Shown here in pieces: positions 41,323 through 53,537 of a stretch of 64,000 nt of DNA. Below the pieces are notes generated by a model, which searched no databases, was not told where the DNA came from, and saw only the letters and a list, made by a program, of their open reading frames with translations. Every line of letters begins with the position of its first letter. The stretch's first letter is position 1. Made by a program: the position numbers and the translations under genes. The DNA comes from Allolobophora icterica (Eukaryota > Annelida > Clitellata > Crassiclitellata > Lumbricidae): positions 16,664,457-16,728,456 of the forward strand of contig OY744610.1 of the NCBI GenBank assembly GCA_963556255.1. Reading direction: 5' to 3'.

Positions 41323-44300
41323 TGTTTAACTGAAAATAGCATTTGGAAAAACTATGCTGTAGTTGACCGTTAGACTGATAACCACGTAACTAGAATTTCA
41401 ACTTTAAATGTAAATGCAGACATTTTATATAGCGACCGTGTAATTTATACATCTCGTAGATTACTGGCGCCATGTTAACTTAGTTGTGCCAGCGATGTCG
41501 AGCTTTCAATCTTCGTGTTCAGTAGCCTAAGTCTCAGTCCAACCTCAAATTAGGGGAGGTTTGTTAAGATAAGACGATTCAGTTTTCTTGCAGACGTGCT
41601 GCGCGTTACCTACTTATTAGCATTCAATGACCAAACTATTACCTATTCCATGTATGTATAAATTTTTATATCTATATCGACGTCATATGACGTGCAGTTA
41701 AGCATTTACATTTTTATGCTATTATGCTTCCTAGTTTGCGGGTTTAAGTAATAGCACAAAGTCATCAATGTACGTTGACATTTTGGAACGCTTTTGGTGG
41801 CTGGGCACAGTGAAAATATGCTATCTAACGCATGTATTTCCAGATGGGCGATAATATGTTGTACTTACATTAAAAAGTGATGATTATACACATTACATGT
41901 AGAGTGCACAAGATGACACACGTTACATGCACACTTCACATGCCAGGTGAACATTGTAAAACAACTACTCTAAAACAGTATATATAGGTCAGTGAGTGCC
42001 AGCTTTAGGCTATATCATCAATTTGCGGTTATGACTGCACTAACTAGTGATGTATACTTCCAACACCGACACCGGCTGACATTATTGAATCGGTCGCCAC
42101 TGATCAGTGAGCCCTCAGAAGTCGCTTGATTCTGCAACTATAACTTCACCGTATATGACATAGCCCCACTACCTCATGCACCACATCGAGTGGAAGGAGG
42201 AAGGATAAGAAAATCTGCAGTTCTTACCTCCACACCACCACCGCTCCCCCCACTCCCGTCCATAAAGACTACCTGAGCAGTCTTCGTGCAGAGAAACTCA
42301 AGGCTGGGTCTGCAAAGGACAATAATAAACCTGAGAAGCGATGTTGTTCTGCCAAAATACTGGTGTTTGACAGTCATCTGGAATTTAGAAGACAACGACC
42401 AAGAAACGCTTAGGCCTTAGGACTACTTCGTGTGAAGAAGCCATCTATGTCCTCTTCTGCAGACAATACGCCATGCTGCATCTGCGGAAAGCGTTTAAAC
42501 GAACCACCCATTGAAAGCTGGACCCAGTGTTCACAATATACCCAGTGGTACCATTATTCGTGTTGACCTGAAGACACGGTTGTCTGTTATCTTTGCTTAG
42601 GCATGGCAGTAGGCTAATGCTAGGTCTAGCTTCATGCCTACTTGATACCAGAGGCGTCCACTCCATAGTAGGCTAAGTTGGAGTAGGATTCTAATTCTTC
42701 ATTGAAAAAGTATGGGGGAATGAATTTCTCACTTTAATGTGAGACAAAAATTGGCGAAGTACTGCTTCATTGCCCTTGGACGATTGATACATATTACATA
42801 ACATAATTATGCCTCTCGTGTGTTCAGTCAATGCGGCACATTAGCCCTTCATGTTTATTCAGTTTTGTTATGTTTGGTGAGCACAGTGCAATCGTCGACG
42901 ATGCTTGTGCTACAACCGCTTGTTCACAGTGCAGTCATCACTCTTCTACCGTAATATTGCACAATGGAGTTGATTTAATAAAATAAAATTGTTTAGCATG
43001 GGAGAAGAATTTGATATTTGGATGTCCCATTTTGGGCACCTCTGTGCCCAAGATGAGACGATTTGGAGGCCAACAAAAATCTACTGTCTCCTTTAAGCCA
43101 TACATGTTAAATTTACAAGTTGTTTGCCAGATTGAGGGTGCAGGATCAGTTTAAAGGAGGGATGAAGTAGCGGATATGTAATGTCATAAGTAAAGGTGAC
43201 TTGGAGCAAATACTTGGGTGACCCTCCCCTAAGTATGGTTTGGCTTACGAAATGTTGGTCCGAGGGTAGATGCTTGTAAAACAGAACCTCTACGTTCAAG
43301 AGTCCACTAGGAGCGTAGTTTGCAAAAGCTCATTTTACAGAGTTTTATGAAGTGTGTAAACTTTTATTGAGTGTTTAAAGGCTAATTTGCGCATTAATTG
43401 ACATCTTCTGGCATAGACGTTTCGATGAGGACTGGGATGCGGGATGGTTAACTTCTGACCCAGATGTAAAGTATCCAGCATGATCCGCGAGACAGGTTGT
43501 CGGCGGCAAACATATGGGCATTGCAAGAATGGTGTCGACATGAAACCGTGTCACGAAGTGTTTGATCAACATTACGACCATTAGCTTTCTATCTAATATC
43601 AATGACAGTGAGTAATTGAAGATTTTCTATCTCTACCGAAGTGTTGACTTTGGCCTGTTCGACTACCCAACTTGTCATCTCGTCAAATCTAATCCAGCTA
43701 CGGCCTGGTTTCAACTACAAAATTCGGCCTTCTGATAAATTCAACCGATATATGGCTTTGGTTCATCGTCTTCTAAACTCGGCCATCAGACAAACTCAAC
43801 AGACACCGGCGCTTCATCGAAAGTATCGGTCATAGAGAAAATGTGGGCAGTTGCGTGTTTGTCGGTGTGTAGGCCTTTGTTTAGTCCATGATCTAACTCG
43901 ATAATCTTTTATTATCTTCTCGTCTAGTCCACTCCTGCACTCGTTCATTCCACTGGAGAACGTGGCCTCAAAAATAGAACTCCGGGATCTCAAGCTGCCA
44001 ACGATTTTTGCTCAAACATCTGGCCATAGCAAGATTGGTTTCACACTGAAACCGTGTCATGAACTGTTTGATCGAAATTAGGACGCTTTTTTTTATCTAA
44101 TGTCATTGAATTAGTAATTGAAAATTTTCTATGATTGACAAATGGTTGACTCTGCCCTGTTCGACTCCCCAACTTGCATCTCGACAAATCCAGACCCAGC
44201 TCTGCATTTTGTGGAGAGCATCGGCTAAAGTGAAAATATCGTCATCTAGCACAGCGAGTTGAACGACCGTGCGCAACATAATTGTATGCACACATTAAGT

Positions 44301-44669
44301 CAATCACTTTCCTTTTAGCATGTGATGTTTCATTTCGTTGAAGTTCTGTCAACATATGTGTGTAACTGGAGACTAACCAGTAACCAGGTATTCACTTCTA
44401 TGTTGTTTAAAAGAGATTTAAGAACTATAATATTACGAATTGAACGAGTGGGAGAGTGTGTTGAGATTGAGAAAAATTAAGTCGCCAACACATCACAACC
44501 ATGGCTATCTTAGGCTGCCTAATGGTTTGTAGCTTATTGAACAGCATTTAAACGCATGTTAAGTTTCCTTGCACGATCAGCATGGCCTGTGATTAATTTC
44601 GCTTTTGAACGGGATAGGCCTACATTAAACACTCCCGTCTAAGTAGTGTGTTCCTATACACTATTGGTT
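41323..44669. other. Region without a recognised gene
   Basis: AT-rich, with no supported exon. It contains one diverged direct duplication (about 43551-43700 and 44048-44200), which shares TGAAACCGTGTCA, TGTTTGATC, GTAATTGAA and CTGTTCGACT in order about 500 bases apart. Confidence 0.4.
43551..44200 (+). repeat. Diverged direct duplication, ~150 bp, 500 bp apart
   Basis: The copies at about 43551-43700 and 44048-44200 share many words in the same order (TGAAACCGTGTCA, TGTTTGATC, TATCTAAT, GTAATTGAA, TTTTCTAT, CTGTTCGACT). The sequence between them is unrelated. Confidence 0.65.
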
Positions 44670-45150
44670 CTGACTTGCAGGCCCGTGTTAAGGGGCCCTG
44701 GGGCCCTGGAGCACTCTGTCATGTTGGGGCCCCTCCGTTCCTTCCCTCTTCCTTTCTTCCCTTTTTCCTCCCCTCCCTACCTCTCCTTCCCCTTCCTTCC
44801 TTCCTCTTCCCCAAGTTAGTATTATTCAAATCTGCTCAGACTCCAATCAACCACAAATTCAACAATAATAGTAAGCACATTAAGTTTACTCACGCTTATA
44901 TTCGCATCATTACAGAGCAACAATAGCTCAGTGAAACAGTCAGTAAAATGGTTTGTCAAATTATTTTTGGGGGCTTCACTAGTCACTAGTCAGTAGTCAA
45001 ATTGGCCTCCTCATCATCAAGCTGTGAACAAACGCGCAAACGGGTTATGAATACAGACAGCAGGCTACGAGCTACTCTGTCTTTGCATCACAGTGATCAC
45101 ATTAGCACCTTTCAACTCACATAAGAGTCACAACTAACTATAGTTCAAAC

Positions 45151-45450
45151 CAGTCCCGGCCTTAGGATAGTTGGGGCCCCGTGCAGAGTATACTGCACGA
45201 GCCCCCTATGACACAAGTCAAATTGTTTTTCATTGCTAATCATTTTATTTTAGTAGATTGTTAACAAGTACAAATGTGATATAGAGGAAGTTGACTTTTA
45301 TTTTACTGAAAAACGAGAAGATTAAATCGAAATAATAATATTATTATTAGAGTGTCTTGTTCATGTTAATTTTCTGTGACATTTTCGGGCCCCCCTAAGT
45401 TGCGGGCCCCGTGCGAACGCACGGTTCGCACGCCCCTAATGCCGGCACTG
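45151..45450. mobile_element. 300-bp hAT-type MITE
   Basis: Ends CAGTCCCGGCCTTAGG and, inverted, CAGTGCCGGCATTAGG, with GC-rich subterminal GGGGCCCCGTGC. A perfect 8-bp duplication, GTTCAAAC, flanks it (45143-45150 and 45451-45458). It is non-coding. Confidence 0.88.
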
Positions 45451-46529
45451 GTTCAAACTGTGGGCTAAAATTGTGCGAACAGAATTGAATGAATCAGATA
45501 TAGGCCTAAGTAGCAAAGTTGTAAGAATTGAAAAACACTAAAATTTATTTATGGCTACTTTAGGTAATGCATTGTAAGTTAAATTTGTAAAAGTAGCCTA
45601 TTTTACAGAAATAAAATGTAGCAGACTGACACAGGTGACAGATATATTTTGAAAATACAATATTACAATACTTTTGAAAAGTATCTGAAAATTACAAAAT
45701 AGAATTGCAGGCCTACTTGTATTTTACAGAATGAAACCGTACGGTACGTACCTTGTCATTTCACAGCAAAGCAATTCTCTTATATAGTATAATTAGTATA
45801 ATACCACTAATAATAAATATTTACTGCGACTGCTTTGTCATCAGCCTTATCTGATAAGTAACTCCTGAGATTCATAGCCTACCAGCACTTCTGATTCTGC
45901 GGCCTCATTAGAAATAGACATTGTTTCAAAATGATCGTCGTGGTTATAGACTGAATTGCACTTGCAGACATCTCCTTGGCATGTACGCTGTCCGTGGAAC
46001 TAAAATTAATTTGCGATCATCGTCAAGTTCGTTAACGATCGATATGCCGACTATTTCCGGCTCATTAACCATCATTAGCTTGTCCACCAAAAATCGCAGG
46101 CACACTATCAGACACAGTACTACTACTTTGAAAGAATGTCGTCAGTTTGGGGGTGTTAGTTAACGCTTCGAGATTTCGCATCACATGTTCGCGCTTTGTA
46201 ACATGTTTAAAAAACCCACTGGTATATTTGCGAGTATTCGACACTATTGAACGATTACACTGGTCAACAATGATTTTATTGCCGATTATATTAGAGCGAT
46301 TTCAGGGTAAACCTGTGGTGCTGATTCCGAATATGGAGTCGGTTTTGCTAGATTGGCTCTAGTTTTTGAGTTATTCGACTAATTATGAGAATTTAATGGT
46401 TAAACGGAGCACAGTAACAAATCGCATTGAAATTGTCTCAAATTTTGTACCAAAGTGCACACATAAAATACATAATGACGTTGTCTTCGGTCTGATAAAT
46501 TTAAACATGGTAAGCTGATTGATAAAAAT

Positions 46530-47545
46530 CACAATTTTTAGACTTTTCTAAGGCTTTTGACACTGTCAGACACTCTTTCCTGGCCGACCAAATGGCCATT
46601 GCACTAAGTTCCATGGTATCACATCGTCCCTGGCCTGAATTAATTCAAGTATCATACAGGGCTCCGGCATGGGTCCCACCAATTTTGTTGTAGCCATGTC
46701 TGGTTTAAAACCTCTCTACCACTTTAATCGCATCTTCAAATAAGCAGATATCTGCTATCTTCTCATACTGGCTTCTAATATCTCCACCACTGTTGCAGAA
46801 CTTGATCACATAAATGCCTGGGCCCAGAGATGCAATCTTCATCTTAACCATTCTAAATCCAGCGACATTATCTTCACCAAGTCCAAGACGATCCTTAAAT
46901 CCTATCCACCACCTATTTGCGGAATCTCAAGGGTCTCTTCATTAAAAATATTAGGAATTGAAATAACCGATAAGTTTGAATTCTCTCCTTATATCCAAAA
47001 ACTGAGCATAAAGGCTAAACAATCCCTTTACGCTCATCGTATCTTGATTTCTCATGGGCTCTCGGGCCCCTGGCTTCATGACGTGATACGGGCTACCACT
47101 GTATGCTATGCTGTTCCCAGGTATGGTTGCTTTGCCAACAAGCAGGAACTTGATCATTTGGGCGCAATTATTCGTAAGTTGGTTCGTCTTGGCTCCCTCC
47201 CTCCTTCTTTTCCTACTTTTGAGGAACTCTGTGAAAAAGCTGACCGTGGTCTCTTTAAAGGCATTCTCAAAACCCTAGTCACCTCCTCCATGACCTTGTA
47301 CCTCCCGTTCTAAAGACCGGGTATGATTTGGGCCCTCGTTCCCATAATCTGATTCTCCCTAGATTTGAATCCCTTACCCAACGAGGTTTCCTGTGTAGGA
47401 TGCTGTACAGTTAGGCTCTGTTTCTATTATTTCATTTATCATCTAACGTCATTATTACTGTTATATTTTTTCTTTCCCCTTTGTGTATGTAAAGCGCTGT
47501 ACGTTTGCTAACGTTTATTAAAGAATATACTTACTTACTTACTTA
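46530..47545 (+). mobile_element. Degenerate LINE, 5'-truncated, reverse transcriptase part
   Basis: DFSKAFDTVRHSFLADQM opens the catalytic region; later frames give INAWAQRCNLHLNHSKSSDI, PPPICGISRVSSLKILGIEI and KAKQSLYAHRILISHGL. There are many stops and frame changes. The 3' end, AAAGCGCTGTACGTTTGC then TTATTAAAGAAT, passes into a (TTAC)n tail. The clade is CR1- or Jockey-like; I cannot fix it. Confidence 0.8.
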
Positions 47546-47550
47546 ATTAA

Positions 47551-47965
47551 TTAATGCATAGTTAAACGCCATTTGTACGATTTTCTTTTATGTCGGTTAT
47601 CAGGACAATCACGTTGGAGGCTCCAGCAATAGTCTGCCATCATGTGTCTGTCCCATTTGCCTTGATACCTTTCTTCCATGACCTTTATATCTTGGTGAAA
47701 CCTCTCATCTTGTTCCTCACTGACATGTCCAAGATTATATGGAAATCTATTTAAGTGGCTATGAAGAAAGTGTACCTTTATGCTCATATTAGTACCCAAA
47801 TTTCTTAAGTTTGTGAGCATGTTTTGCACCAGTTCTTTGTAATTGTCTGCTTAGTTGTTGCCTAAAAAGTTCTGCACAACTAAGACAAAACTGCAACAGG
47901 CAGAAGCTTCAGGACCATTCATACATTTTGTGAAATCAGAATCCATGATAAGTTTACGATTCCAA
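47551..47965 (-). pseudogene. Fragment of a multi-copy mobile-element protein
   Basis: On this strand: RKLIMDSDFTKCMNG, VVQNFLGNN, a TAA stop at about 47850, then KVHFLHSHLNRFPYNLGHVS, EEQDERFHQDIKVMEERYQG, KWDRHMMADYCWSLQRDCP. I know this C-terminal pattern (SEEQGERFHQDI...ERRYQG...MMADYCW) from an uncharacterised, highly repeated protein in insects, crustaceans and other invertebrates. It abuts the LINE tail inside the hAT-like composite. One in-frame stop makes it non-functional here. Confidence 0.7.
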
Positions 47966-48097
47966 CTTATATAGCATTCGAAGTGTCCGGAGTAGAGGTA
48001 GGTAACAGTGTCTGGACATGGTCCAGACAGGGTGTTCGGGCAGTTCACAGAATACAGAGGGACAGCAACTAACATCAAGACATAATCCGAGCCAAAC

Positions 48098-48245
48098 AAG
48101 TAAATACATACACACATACAGGCAGACATATACACACATAAAAAGACACATACGCACACAAACAAAGACACACGCACATATACAAAGACACATACGCACA
48201 TATACAAAGAAGCATACAAACACACATACAAGGAGACAAACACAC
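48098..48245 (+). repeat. Degenerate ACA/ACAT-rich simple repeat
   Basis: CACATACA, AAAGACACATACGCACA and related words repeat irregularly, with AAAGACACATACGCACATAT present twice. Frames through it are repeat artefacts. Confidence 0.8.
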
Positions 48246-48772
48246 GGACGCGATGCTGGCCGGCAAATTCGCTACAAAAAACAAAATTTAAATATTTAGT
48301 TGTTTATTTCGAGGTGTCCATTATCTCATGAACTAGAGCCAAATCGAAAAAACCACTTCCATTTTTGAATTCAGCGACCCAAAAATACCAAAGAATTGTT
48401 CAAATATCCTTGGCAACGAGAAAAAAATTTGTATTTGCTGACCAGTGTTATTCAATACTTCAAGTTTAAGGTATAATGACTAAAACTACAGCAAAGTTGC
48501 CGTTGTTAGTTAGTTACGCACAATTCGGCACAACGTCATAATTAAAATACCTGGAGTCTTGACATCACTATTAATCTGGGCTGAGCGCAAAGCAATGTGA
48601 CTCGGCGCCGCATTTTAATCAAAATGAATTCCATTTTTTTCACCAAAAGTGAATTCAGTTTGCATTTTGAGACACAGAAAAAACGACTCATATTTGGGGG
48701 CTCCTTGGTTGTCGGGGGCCCCGGAGCACGTGCTCCGTGTGCTCCAATGGTTAACCCGGGCCTGCTGACTTG

Positions 48773-49050
48773 TAACACTATTTCAGCGTGTTATGCTAAG
48801 TAAATCTAATGTGAATACTTCAACATGTAGATGTAATGTAATGTAAATGTAAATTTCCGAAATATCTCAGCGCCACAGAAATGCCAGGTCAGGGAGACCA
48901 GCTGAAACACCAGCGCTATATCAAATTACATGTAAGTCCTCAATAGCCATGGTGTCTTGTCCGTTCCAGTGCCACCAATCCTCGGAAATTATTTCCATCT
49001 CTACTTCTTCTTCTTCTTTTATGCTGCGACGTAAGTTCAAACCCCAGGCC
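48773..49050. other. Region without a recognised gene
   Basis: Short non-coding stretch between the hAT-like composite and the LINE endonuclease fragment; nothing recognisable. Confidence 0.4.
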
Positions 49051-49059
49051 AGTTTCTGC

Positions 49060-50345
49060 TTCCTACTTCAATCTATGCACACTTAACATCCGTTCACTCT
49101 TTAACGAACAACACTGCACTGCGCTACATGACCTGATTTCATCCTCCAACAACCGTCCTGACGCAATCGCCTTAACTGAAACTTGGATCACTTCATCTGC
49201 CACACCCTGTCAACTCTGTAGCTGTAGACCTGACGGTTATTCCCTCATCAGCTCACCCCGGCAGCTTAAAACTTCATCCAAAAGTTCAACCTCCAATCTT
49301 GGAGGCAGAATTGCCTTCCTAATCCGTTTACCAGCTACTGTCCTCACCGCGCCCACCTACACCTATCAAACATTCGAATCATCATCTGTCACAATCAAGC
49401 AGCAGGTCTGCGAAACCTAGTGTTTTCTTTGAGAAATTTAATTCCTACCTATCTGTTGCTGTCACCACACCCCATGAGTTTGTCCTCACTGGTGACTTTA
49501 ACATCCAAGTCAACAACCCATTTGTTCCATTTGCATCCCAGTTTCTTTCCACCTAAATGCTTTCAATCTGATCCAACATATTTCTTTCCCCATTCGCAAA
49601 TATAGCCACACTCTTGCGTTAGTCATTACTTCTATCTCATCCAGCTTTTCAGCAATCCTCAGCTGCGAACTCAACTCACCCTCTGATCACTATCCTATTT
49701 TCACTAAGATCAATATTGAGTCATCTCCTGTAACACACCCAAACTATGTTCATTCCGTCGTATCAGCTCCATTAACCTGATGCATTCAAACTCAATCTTG
49801 AATCTTCATAATTCTCCTCAATCCCCCAACAGACCAAAATGATCTCTTGTATGCATACAATTCCGTTATGTCAGAACTCCTCAACAAGCATGCTCCAGTA
49901 ATCATTACATGCAAAAAATCCATGGTTCAATTCTTTCCTTAAAACTCTCATATCATCGCGTGGTCGTCTGGAGCGAGCATACAGACGTTTTGGTGATCTC
50001 GCTATTCCTGACAGACTTAAAACCTTGACCAATAGATACCACAGCCAACTTTTTTGTCAGCCAAATAACGTTACCTGTCATCTCTTCTTCACTCAAATTC
50101 ATCCAGTCTCAGAAATCTCTGGAGAACTATGGACAATCTTCTTCACCGTGGTGCCTCTCACCCCTTCACAAACTCCGATCCCTTTGCGTCATTCTTCACT
50201 GACAAAGTTTCTTCACTCCGTCTCTCATTATAGACTCTCTTATCAAAATCAGCCTCTACACAGACAGACTCTTCCCTCTCAGGCGACCACAATGACCACT
50301 TTGCCACCTACTGCATCTTTCAACCTGCTTGAGCCTTACACTATC
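49060..50345 (+). mobile_element. LINE fragment, AP-endonuclease domain and following linker
   Basis: Across frames: TLNIRSLFNEQHCTALHDLI, DAIALTETWI, GGRIAFLIRLPATVLTAP, TPHEFVLTGDFNIQVNNP and SPSDHYPIF, which are the motifs of an APE-type endonuclease in order. A linker with LLHRGASHPFTNSDPFASFF and TDKVSSLRLSL follows, as before the reverse transcriptase in CR1/L2-like elements. Stops and frameshifts are frequent. The reverse transcriptase is missing beyond about 50345. Confidence 0.82.
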
Positions 50346-50434
50346 CTCATTTAAGCCCGCAAAACAAACAATGCGATCTCGACCCAAACCCAACATCCTG
50401 ACTCAAAGACTGTGCAACTCTTCTTGTTCCTACT

Positions 50435-50610
50435 ATAACCAATATCAATATGAATGTTAAAGTCACCAGTGAGGACAAACTCATGGGGTGTGGTGACAGC
50501 AACAGATAGAAAGGAATTAAATTTCTCAAAGAAAACACTAGGTTTCGCAGACCTGCTGTTTGATTGTGACAGGTGATGATTCGAAGGTTTGATACTTGTA
50601 GGTGGGCACG
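50435..50610 (-). mobile_element. Inverted copy of part of the LINE endonuclease
   Basis: Read on this strand it repeats about 49340-49515 (CCACACCCCATGAGTTTGTC, CAGGTCTGCGAAACCTAGTG). It joins directly to the minisatellite, whose unit is the next piece of the same LINE. Confidence 0.85.
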
Positions 50611-51310
50611 GTGAGGACAGTAGCTGGTAAACGGATTAGGAAGTCAACCTGCCTCTATCGGTGAGGACAGTAGCTGGTAAACGGATTAGGAAGTCAACCT
50701 GCCTCTATCGGTGAGGACAGTAGCTGGTAAACGGATTAGGAAGTCAACCTGCCTCTATCGGTGAGGACAGTAGCTGGTAAACGGATTAGGAAGTCAACCT
50801 GCCTCTATCGGTGAGGACAGTAGCTGGTAAACGGATTAGGAAGTCAACCTGCCTCTATCGGTGAGGACAGTAGCTGGTAAACGGATTAGGAAGTCAACCT
50901 GCCTCTATCGGTGAGGACAGTAGCTGGTAAACGGATTAGGAAGTCAACCTGCCTCTATCGGTGAGGACAGTAGCTGGTAAACGGATTAGGAAGTCAACCT
51001 GCCTCTATCGGTGAGGACAGTAGCTGGTAAACGGATTAGGAAGTCAACCTGCCTCTATCGGTGAGGACAGTAGCTGGTAAACGGATTAGGAAGTCAACCT
51101 GCCTCTATCGGTGAGGACAGTAGCTGGTAAACGGATTAGGAAGTCAACCTGCCTCTATCGGTGAGGACAGTAGCTGGTAAACGGATTAGGAAGTCAACCT
51201 GCCTCTATCGGTGAGGACAGTAGCTGGTAAACGGATTAGGAAGTCAACCTGCCTCTATCGGTGAGGACAGTAGCTGGTAAACGGATTAGGAAGTCAACCT
51301 GCCTCTATCG
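50611..51310. repeat. Minisatellite, 14 perfect copies of a 50-bp unit
   Basis: The unit starts GTGAGGACAGTAGCTGGTAA and ends CTGCCTCTATCG. The 700 bases hold 14 copies with no difference that I can see. On the minus strand the unit matches the LINE endonuclease coding sequence near 49300-49350 (CCTAATCCGTTTACCAGCTA), so it was seeded from the inverted LINE copy alongside. Perfect identity means very recent expansion, ongoing homogenisation, or an assembly effect. Confidence 0.95.
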
Positions 51311-51452
51311 AGCTATGCTTTTCAAAAACCTCAGTTGTTGTTAAATCACTCCTCTTGAATAAGCTGGAGCCCTACGGTAAGCTTTAGAGTAGCGCTTTAG
51401 AAATGTGGGAGATACGATTACGTATTTTTGACGTCTTGCCTTTGCGACGCAC

Positions 51453-51581
51453 CAGGGTGAGAATTGTCGGGGGTGTGGGGGTTTCAATCCCCTAGTCTTT
51501 CTTAGGACACCATAGTAAAGTCTTCATTGTACACCCCAACTCCACATAAATCAAAGTCTTTTTTCTACAATTCTCATACTG
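51453..51581 (+). mobile_element. 129-bp hAT-like MITE, copy A
   Basis: Ends CAGGGTGAGAATTGT and, inverted, CAGTATGAGAATTGT. A perfect 8-bp duplication CGACGCAC flanks it (51445-51452 and 51582-51589). Same family as 2098-2208 and 53393-53537. Confidence 0.87.
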
Positions 51582-51589
51582 CGACGCAC

Positions 51590-52790
51590 AATATGAAATT
51601 CAACTGATACCGTGAAAGCTCGCTCGTTATCACGATGTATACTTTATTAAGCTTCCTCTAAGGTAGAATTGAGTAGAACCACTTTGAGTAGATGCCATAT
51701 TCTGTCGTTTTGGCCTCTAGCCTATGGTTGAGCTCCACGTATGCGCGTGTACGCACCATTCGTGACTCTTCTAGTTTTCTCTGCATTTATTCTTGCTAAT
51801 GACATTTCTGTCCTAACGTGTATTTATTGGCACAGGCAGAGCTTTTGTGAGATACTCAAAAGGCGCTATAGCAAATATTCGGTTACATACATACTTGTAA
51901 ACTAACCGCCAGTGACGCTAGCTCCAACTCTTCACACGGCGTTTACTAAGGACTTTCCAGTCCTGTTTAATATTGGTTTTTGGGGACCGAGCTGTTGAAG
52001 GAGGAGACTTCGTTTGACATGGAATTTGTTGAGATCGTGTGAAATGCAAAAGGCATATTTAAAAAAAAACAAGGAGACCGACAGGAAGAGACAAACAGCG
52101 TTCAGAATGATTAACAGCTGCAAGACATTGAAACGTTTGTTAAGATTACGTTGATGCTTGCAACAGTAGGCGTCCTACGTTATTCTGAAATCGAAAGTTA
52201 GGTAAGGGTGCTATTTATAGGGCAGATTTTTCCAATAGTCCCAGCTACACGCAGAAAATGAAAGTTGCTTATAAATTGTGTAGGCCCGTGTATGGCATAG
52301 GCGTATTTGAGAGGGGTACGAAAGGTACTGGACTAGGATATAGTACCCCGCATTTCATACCCAGAATAAACAATGCCTAAAATGTTTTAGCATGATCTTG
52401 ACATTATGTTCAAATTATAAATGCAATGCCAGTTGTCTAACCTACATTATACTTATTGCTCTGGTTTTTATTCCGAAAAAGAAGGGGCCAGAGATCGCTG
52501 ACATGGTCTTGTGAGTTGGGTTAGTTTAAGTAGACCGGGTCAGGTTACTTCATGAAGGATCGCTGTTTTTTGCTGGAGTTATCGTTACATCGGACATTAC
52601 CAATTGCTGTCGCTCTACACCATTGACGCAACTTGGTTTTGAAACTCTTAACAAGATATCCCTTGGACACTGTGGATAGGAATCTGTTGGTTGGGATCAT
52701 CGAGTGTGAGGTCAGTTTCTACATAACGGTTCAGACTGTATACTTCACAAATCGAATGTCAAGTGGTGTCAATCAGAAACAGTTTTAATT
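51590..52790. other. Region without a recognised gene
   Basis: Non-coding, AT-rich. About 52080-52190 loosely resembles 420-545 (shared TTAAGATT, TGATGCTTGCAA-like words), perhaps an old repeat. The 3' end of this stretch would be the intron before the Mab-21 pseudogene at 52808. Confidence 0.4.
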
Positions 52791-52807
52791 CTTTTTTATT
52801 CAGAATA

Positions 52808-53297
52808 ATGGAAGACGTTTCACAATTCATCGTTGGCACGTGTCATTTTCATCCTAAGTCGTTTAGTGATGCTTTTGATTCCATGCAATTTATATTTACG
52901 GCTCCATCAGATGTGGCGCAACATCAATTTTTCTGTGTGGCAGGTTTAAGGAATTCTACATTGAACCTTTACAATCATGCATCGACGATATCGACATTAT
53001 GGTGTCGAACGCCGATGAGCTGGCCTTCACAATCCAGTTTTACCAGACGATATCCATGGCTATCTAGACACGATAAAATGTTTCCATATTACGCCAAACA
53101 CTGACTATCCTGGTTTTGTTCAGCTACGATATTTGGGAAACATGAGGTATAACTGGAATTACAAACAGTTTGAATTTCTAAAGACGAACGATTTCAGGAA
53201 TTTTGTGTTAGTTACGAAGATTGAGAGTATCAATCTCAACGAAGATATTGGAGAATACTGTGTGGTTGGTCCAGCGTTTAAATTTAAGTTTAAGTAG
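52808..53297 (+). pseudogene. Mab-21 pseudogene, 5' fragment
   Basis: A strong acceptor (TTCTTTTTTATTCAG) ends at 52803 and ATG is at 52808. The frame reads MEDVSQFIVGTCHFHPKSF, as in the intact gene. After about 50 codons it shifts; the next frame has FYIEPLQSCIDDIDIM, the acidic-pair region. After further breaks, TDYPGFVQLRYLGNMRYNWN appears, ending at a stop at 53295-53297. Only the first fifth of the gene is present and the GS motif region is degraded. It is on the same strand as the intact gene and the 58.3-kb copy. Confidence 0.85.
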
Positions 53298-53392
53298 AGC
53301 AGATAGAGGCATAAGGTTTTCACTGCTGTTTTCAGGAAGTTGTTGGTTGGTGACCTAATGAGCCATTATAATGACTGTGTCTTGAGTAAACT

Positions 53393-53537
53393 CAGGGTGA
53401 GAATTGTCCGGGGGTTGGGAAATTTCAACCCCCATAGTGTTTTTTAGGACGCCATTGCTAAGTCTTCATTTCACACCCCAACTCCACAGGAATCAAAATC
53501 AAAATCCCCCAGTCTTTTTTCTACAATTCTCATACTG
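53393..53537 (+). mobile_element. 145-bp hAT-like MITE, copy B
   Basis: Ends CAGGGTGAGAATTGTCC and, inverted, CAGTATGAGAATTGTAG. Flanking octamers AGTAAACT and AATAGACT match at six of eight positions, an aged duplication. It lies just after the truncated Mab-21 pseudogene. Confidence 0.8.

Larger units (their letters stand above)
44678..48764. mobile_element. 4.1-kb hAT-like composite element with nested insertions
   Basis: The ends are inverted: CAGGCCCGTGTTAA on the left and CAGGCCCGGGTTAA (complement) on the right, both followed by GGGGCCC-rich sequence with GGAGCAC. The 8 bases CTGACTTG lie directly outside both ends (44670-44677 and 48765-48772), the 8-bp duplication expected of hAT elements. 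No transposase is legible. The interior holds a nested MITE (45151-45450), a LINE fragment (46530-47545) and a fragment of another mobile-element protein (47551-47965), so much of the 4 kb is later insertions. Confidence 0.75.

Noticed and set aside
50611..51310. CRISPR-like array of perfect 50-bp repeats
   Set aside because: No spacers between units; the repeats are directly abutting, the genome is animal, and the unit derives from a LINE.
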